Below the pieces are notes generated by a model that saw only the letters and a list, made by a program, of their open reading frames with translations, did not search any database and was not told where the DNA came from. Of a stretch of 16,015 nucleotides of DNA, positions 13,155 to 16,015 are shown piece after piece. Position 1 is the stretch's first letter, and each line of letters opens with the position of its first letter. This stretch comes from an uncultured Bacilli bacterium (GTDB lineage Bacteria > Bacillota_I > Bacilli_A > RF39 > UBA660), in NCBI GenBank assembly GCA_934141615.1, contig CAKPCM010000022.1, positions 1 through 16,015 of the forward strand. Direction: 5' to 3'. The translations under genes and the position numbers were made by a program.

Positions 13155-14462
13155 CTAAAAAGGCATTTTAAAGTTGCCGTTTTTCATCATCTTCATCATT
13201 TTCTTCATTTGATCAAACTGATTTAATAGTTTGTTAACTTCTTGCACGCTAGTACCACTACCATTTGCTATTCTTTGTTTTCTAGATGACTTTATTATAT
13301 CTGGATTTTTCCTTTCTTTTATAGTCATAGAAGATATAATGGCTTCTAACCTTGCAAATTGCTTAGGGTCTATACTTATGTTGTTAAGCCCCATCTTTCT
13401 AGCTCCTGGAAGTAATTTAAGTAAATTCTCAAGAGGTCCTAGTTTTTTTATTTGCCTTAATTGAGATAAAAAGTCTTCCAAGTCCATCTTCCCTGCTTGC
13501 ATTTTCTTAGCAGTTGTCATAGCTTCTTTTTCATCAATTACGCTTTCAGCCTTTTCAATGATTGACATAATGTCACCATTACCTAAGATTCTAGAAACCA
13601 TTCTTTCTGGATCAAATTCAGTTAAACCATCTAACTTTTCAGATGTACCAATAAACTTAATTGGAACGCCTGTTAAATGTCTTGCAGAAAGGGCAACACC
13701 GCCTTTGGTATCACCATCCATCTTTGTTAATATTGTTCCAGTAAGAGGAAGTTTATCATTAAAACCATTTATAACGTTTATAGCATCTTGTCCTATCATC
13801 GCATCTATTACTAAAATTATCTCACTTGGACTTACTTTTTCATTTATGCTTTTAAGTTCATCCATCAACTTCTCATCTACGTGAAGACGTCCAGCCGTAT
13901 CAATTAAGACTAGATCATAACCTTTTTCTTTAGCATAATTAACTCCGTTTTCTGCAATTTTAACAGCATCGTTTTGTCCTTCTTCATAAACTTCTATGTT
14001 AAGTTCACGTCCAAGTTGTTTTAATTGGTCTATTGCTGCTGGACGGTATACATCTGCTGCGATTAAAATAGGCTTTTTACTTTTTTTCTTTCTAAGTAAA
14101 TTAGCTAGTTTTCCAATCGTTGTTGTTTTACCACTACCTTGAAGACCAACTAGCATTATTATGCTAGGATTAGAAGATAAATCAAGATTAGAATTTCCAT
14201 CACCTAGTAATTCTAATAATTCATCCTTTAATATTTTTAAGAATACATCCCCTGGTTTTAAAGACTTTTTAACTTCTTCACCAAGCGCCTTTTCTTTTAC
14301 TTTATTAGTAAATTCTTTTACTACTTTATAGTTAACGTCTGCTTCCAATAGTGCAAGTCTTACCTCACGCATAGCATCACTTATGTTATCTTCTGTTATG
14401 GTTCCATAACCTTTTATCTTATTTATAGCATTTTCTAATTTTTCAGTTAAACTTTCAAACAT
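13155..14462 (-). CDS. ffh: Signal recognition particle GTPase Ffh (SRP54)
   Basis: Ffh binds signal sequences of nascent membrane and secreted proteins and, with SRP RNA, docks on FtsY. From the chosen start it has 435 residues. The N domain is 'MFESLTEKLENAINKIKG'. The G domain has P-loop 'GLQGSGKTTT' (106-115), 'DVYRPAAIDQL', 'DTAGRLHVDEKLM', 'TKMDGDTKGGVALS' and 'GTSEKLDGLTEFDPERM'. The M domain has 'GKMDLEDFLSQLRQIKKLGPLENLLKLLPG', 'RKQRIANGSG' (RNA-binding core) and a Met-rich end 'MKKMMKMMKNGNFKMPF'. The longest frame begins at a GTG at 14471 inside the ribosome site AAGGTGA; the ATG at 14462, five bases after it, is the start. Confidence 0.97.
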   Translation of the reverse strand: MFESLTEKLENAINKIKGYGTITEDNISDAMREVRLALLEADVNYKVVKEFTNKVKEKALGEEVKKSLKPGDVFLKILKDELLELLGDGNSNLDLSSNPSIIMLVGLQGSGKTTTIGKLANLLRKKKSKKPILIAADVYRPAAIDQLKQLGRELNIEVYEEGQNDAVKIAENGVNYAKEKGYDLVLIDTAGRLHVDEKLMDELKSINEKVSPSEIILVIDAMIGQDAINVINGFNDKLPLTGTILTKMDGDTKGGVALSARHLTGVPIKFIGTSEKLDGLTEFDPERMVSRILGNGDIMSIIEKAESVIDEKEAMTTAKKMQAGKMDLEDFLSQLRQIKKLGPLENLLKLLPGARKMGLNNISIDPKQFARLEAIISSMTIKERKNPDIIKSSRKQRIANGSGTSVQEVNKLLNQFDQMKKMMKMMKNGNFKMPF

Positions 14463-14484
14463 ATCTATCACCTTTTTTAATTAT

Positions 14485-14512
14485 ACAAAAAAACCAGACC
14501 TAAGTCCAGTTT
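14485..14512 (-). terminator. Terminator of the 73-residue gene
   Basis: Minus strand AAACTGGAC (14512-14504) pairs with GTCTGGTTT (14499-14491), two wobbles, with a four-base loop, followed by a T run. It separates the small gene from ffh. Confidence 0.75.
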
Positions 14513-14527
14513 TGATGAGTCATAATA

Positions 14528-14749
14528 CTACTTAATTGCTAAATATAAAACTATGCATGCCACTATAAGTATTACTGCCATTAATATAAGTGCATCTGCA
14601 TACTTATCAAAAACAATGTTATTATTGTTTACTTTAAAGCTTTTTTTGTTATCCATTAATGTTTCAGCACCATATTTTTTTCTTGGTCTTCCAACTGGAT
14701 TAGCACTTTTTTTAGTAGTCTTTTTTGCTGTATCTTTTTTAGTTGCCAT
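14528..14749 (-). CDS. Small AT-hook-like protein with a C-terminal membrane helix
   Basis: I do not recognise this 73-residue protein as a named family. The N-terminus is Lys/Thr/Ala-rich ('MATKKDTAKKTTKKSANP'), then 'VGRPRKKYG' matches the AT-hook core (GRP flanked by Arg/Lys) that lies in the minor groove of AT-rich DNA. A short Asn/Lys linker follows, and the C-terminus is one hydrophobic helix ('ADALILMAVILIVACIVLYLAIK', about 50-72). The basic part would face the cytoplasm, giving a tail-anchored DNA- or nucleic-acid-binding candidate. The start follows AAGGAG. It has its own strong promoter and terminator although it lies between ylxM and ffh. The membrane helix is clear; DNA binding is inference. 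Confidence 0.85.
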   Translation of the reverse strand: MATKKDTAKKTTKKSANPVGRPRKKYGAETLMDNKKSFKVNNNNIVFDKYADALILMAVILIVACIVLYLAIK

Positions 14750-14788
14750 TTATCATTAACTCCTTTTTATTATTTTTATTCTAAATTA

Positions 14789-14816
14789 ATTATACCACGT
14801 TTTAATTTTATTTCAA
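14789..14816 (-). promoter_or_regulatory. Strong promoter of the 73-residue gene
   Basis: Minus strand TTGAAA (14816-14811), 16-base spacer, extended -10 TGGTATAAT (hexamer 14794-14789). The -35 overlaps the stop region of ylxM, and the ATG is about 40 bases downstream. Confidence 0.7.
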
Positions 14817-15104
14817 TATATCTTCTATTAGTTTACGTACATTTACGTCTTTTATGTCCTTAATTTTCTGCTTTAACAATTTATCTTTTTTATATAAACC
14901 TAGTTTTTCTTCATAGAACAATATTTTTTCTTCACAACTTTTTAAGTGCTTATGAACGTTATTTCTACTTACATTATCATTTTGCGCTATTTCTGCAAGT
15001 GACAAATTATCAAAGTAATAATCTTCAAAATACCTTCTATTATCATCACTTAATAAATCACCATAATAGTCGTATAAAATAATTAAATAATCTCTTTCGT
15101 TCAT
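14808..15104 (-). CDS. ylxM: YlxM-family helix-turn-helix protein (SRP-associated)
   Basis: This 98-residue protein of the UPF0122/YlxM family is regularly found beside ffh and ftsY and reported to stimulate or bind the SRP in some Firmicutes. The sigma-factor-like helix-turn-helix is plain: 'LLSDDNRRYFEDYYFDNLSLAEIAQNDNVSRNNVHKHLKSCEEKILFYEEKLGL' (about 17-70), followed by a charged helical tail. The ATG is one base after the ftsY stop, so it is translated with ftsY. ffh, which in many relatives follows directly, is here separated by the small membrane protein gene. Confidence 0.93.
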   Translation of the reverse strand: MNERDYLIILYDYYGDLLSDDNRRYFEDYYFDNLSLAEIAQNDNVSRNNVHKHLKSCEEKILFYEEKLGLYKKDKLLKQKIKDIKDVNVRKLIEDILK

Positions 15105-15105
15105 A

Positions 15106-16015
15106 CTACATCATATCCTTAAATAAACCATATATATATTTTTCTATGTCAAAGTCTTGCAAATCTTCTTCTTTTTCACCTAAACCAATATATCTTACCG
15201 GAACTCCTACTTCATCTTTTATTGCAAGAACGATTCCGCCCTTTGCAGTTCCATCTAACTTTGTTAATACTATGCCAGTTAAGTTAGTAATTTCCTTAAA
15301 TGATTTAGCTTGACTAATACCATTTTGACCAGTTGTTGCATCTACTACTAAGAATGTTTCATGTGGTGCACCTTCTATTATCCTACTTCCAACATTATTT
15401 ATTTTTTCTAACTCTTTCATTAAGTTAACTTTGTTTTGAAGTCTACCTGCTGTATCAATTAAAACCATATCATATTTATCTTGCACAGCCTTTTCTAATC
15501 CTTTATAAACAACACTTGCAGGATCTTTTGTATTATCATCTTTTACAACCTTGCAACCTATTTTTTCTCCCCATGATTCTAACTGTTCTTTTGCTCCAGC
15601 ACGAAAGGTATCTGCTGCAACTAAAAGTACTTTCTTGCCATCTTTTTTAAATTTTGAAGCAAGTTTTGCAATGGTTGTTGTTTTACCAACACCATTTACC
15701 CCAACAAACAAAATAACCGTTGGCCCGTTTGGATTATAATTAATTTTGTTAGTTAAAATGTCATCATTTACGTATATTATAAATAATTCATCAACTATTA
15801 TCTCGGTTAATTCTTCTGGATTTGTAATCTTTTCTTTACTAACTCTTTCCTGCAATTTATCCATGAAATCCATAACGGTATTAACACCAATATCCGCATT
15901 AATTAAAAGTTCTTCTAACTCTTCAAAATAGTTATCATTAATCTTACTATATTCCTTAGATAAGTTAGCTAATTTATTAACGAAGCTCTTTCTTGTTTTT
16001 GAAAGGCCTTTTTCA
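15106..16015 (-). CDS. ftsY: Signal recognition particle receptor FtsY (5' end cut by window edge)
   Basis: The frame is open to the right edge, giving 302 visible residues. Its first residues 'EKGLSKTRKSFVNKLANLSKEY' are the normal start of the FtsY N domain, so probably only a few to some dozen residues are missing. An internal ATG at 15873 would cut off the N domain and is not the start. The N domain continues with 'ELEELLINADIGVNTVM'. The G domain shows 'GVNGVGKTTTIAKLA', 'AADTFRAGAKEQL', 'DTAGRLQNKVNLM', 'VVDATTGQNG', 'TKLDGTAKGG' and 'VRYIGLGEKEEDLQDFD'. FtsY is the membrane-associated GTPase that receives the Ffh-ribosome complex and releases it to the translocon. ylxM follows after one base. 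Confidence 0.97.
   Translation of the reverse strand, partial: EKGLSKTRKSFVNKLANLSKEYSKINDNYFEELEELLINADIGVNTVMDFMDKLQERVSKEKITNPEELTEIIVDELFIIYVNDDILTNKINYNPNGPTVILFVGVNGVGKTTTIAKLASKFKKDGKKVLLVAADTFRAGAKEQLESWGEKIGCKVVKDDNTKDPASVVYKGLEKAVQDKYDMVLIDTAGRLQNKVNLMKELEKINNVGSRIIEGAPHETFLVVDATTGQNGISQAKSFKEITNLTGIVLTKLDGTAKGGIVLAIKDEVGVPVRYIGLGEKEEDLQDFDIEKYIYGLFKDMM

Noticed and set aside
13558..13884. Plus-strand 108-codon frame inside ffh (and similar frames inside sufB, sufU, sufD, cotD-like and ftsY)
   Set aside because: These are complementary-strand shadows of well-supported genes, with no ribosome sites or recognisable products.
14463..14471. GTG as the start of ffh (and similar GTGs at 9177 and 11928)
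   Set aside because: Each GTG is part of the GGTGA of the ribosome site itself; a start codon five to eight bases later gives the usual N-terminus.
14480..14508. TGGACT, 17 bases, TATAAT as an ffh promoter
   Set aside because: The start point would fall within or next to the ffh ribosome site, and the -35 is inside a terminator stem. It could still work, but I do not claim it.
15106..15873. FtsY starting at the internal ATG at 15873
   Set aside because: The frame stays open upstream to the window edge and encodes the conserved N domain, including the GLSKTRKSF start motif.

Overview
The window is very AT-rich and reads as the chromosome of a low-GC Firmicutes/Bacilli-type bacterium. The evidence is strong GGAGG-type ribosome sites, many extended -10 promoters (TGnTATAAT), AT-rich hairpin terminators, a SUF system of the SufC-D-S-U-B kind, and the small proteins omega (rpoZ), YlxM, RecX and PrsA. 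TGA is a stop: it ends sufD, and reading it as Trp would fuse sufD in frame to sufS. The genetic code is therefore the standard bacterial one, not the Mycoplasma code. Two tiny YjcZ-like proteins and a Cys/His-rich CotD-like coat protein suggest a spore-forming ancestry or lifestyle. Overall this fits an uncultivated, gut-type Bacilli lineage with a small genome, but the taxonomic placement is inference.

Layout. 1-1062: the N-terminal part of a YhcG/DUF1016 nuclease-family gene cut by the left edge, preceded on the minus strand by a stand-alone single-stranded DNA-binding protein with a repeat-rich upstream region. 1063-1869: a PHP-domain phosphoesterase. 1921-6873: a six-gene minus-strand SUF iron-sulfur cluster operon (sufC, sufD, sufS, sufU, an unrecognised 154-residue gene, sufB) with tight spacing and one terminator after sufB. 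6874-7373: a 500-base intergenic stretch with a strong minus-strand promoter, a long two-part RNA hairpin, a 46-codon small ORF, a strong terminator and a perfect 17-bp inverted repeat. 7374-7772: a HIT-family hydrolase on the plus strand, convergent with a membrane-anchored VanY-type D,D-carboxypeptidase (to 9159). 9253-9495: two YjcZ-like small membrane proteins. 9636-10895: a PrsA/parvulin-type foldase on the plus strand with an unusual Lys-rich cytoplasmic tail, convergent with recX. 10921-12707: recX, rpoZ and a 239-residue unknown gene. 12811-13083: the CotD-like protein. 13155-16015: the protein-targeting cluster ftsY (cut by the right edge), ylxM, a small AT-hook-plus-membrane-anchor protein, and ffh.

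How the genes work together. SufS and SufU mobilise sulfur from cysteine, and SufB, SufC and SufD form the scaffold; the 154-residue protein is translated with them and is the best candidate for a new SUF accessory factor. FtsY, Ffh and YlxM belong to the signal recognition particle route to the membrane. PrsA and the carboxypeptidase act outside the membrane on secreted proteins and cell wall.

Several starts are decided by the ribosome site. In rpoZ, ffh and the carboxypeptidase, the longest open frame begins at a GTG that lies inside the GGTGA of the Shine-Dalgarno itself, so the real start is a few codons later. sufU and sufD also start downstream of the longest frame. No tRNA, rRNA, CRISPR array, insertion sequence or complete prophage is visible.
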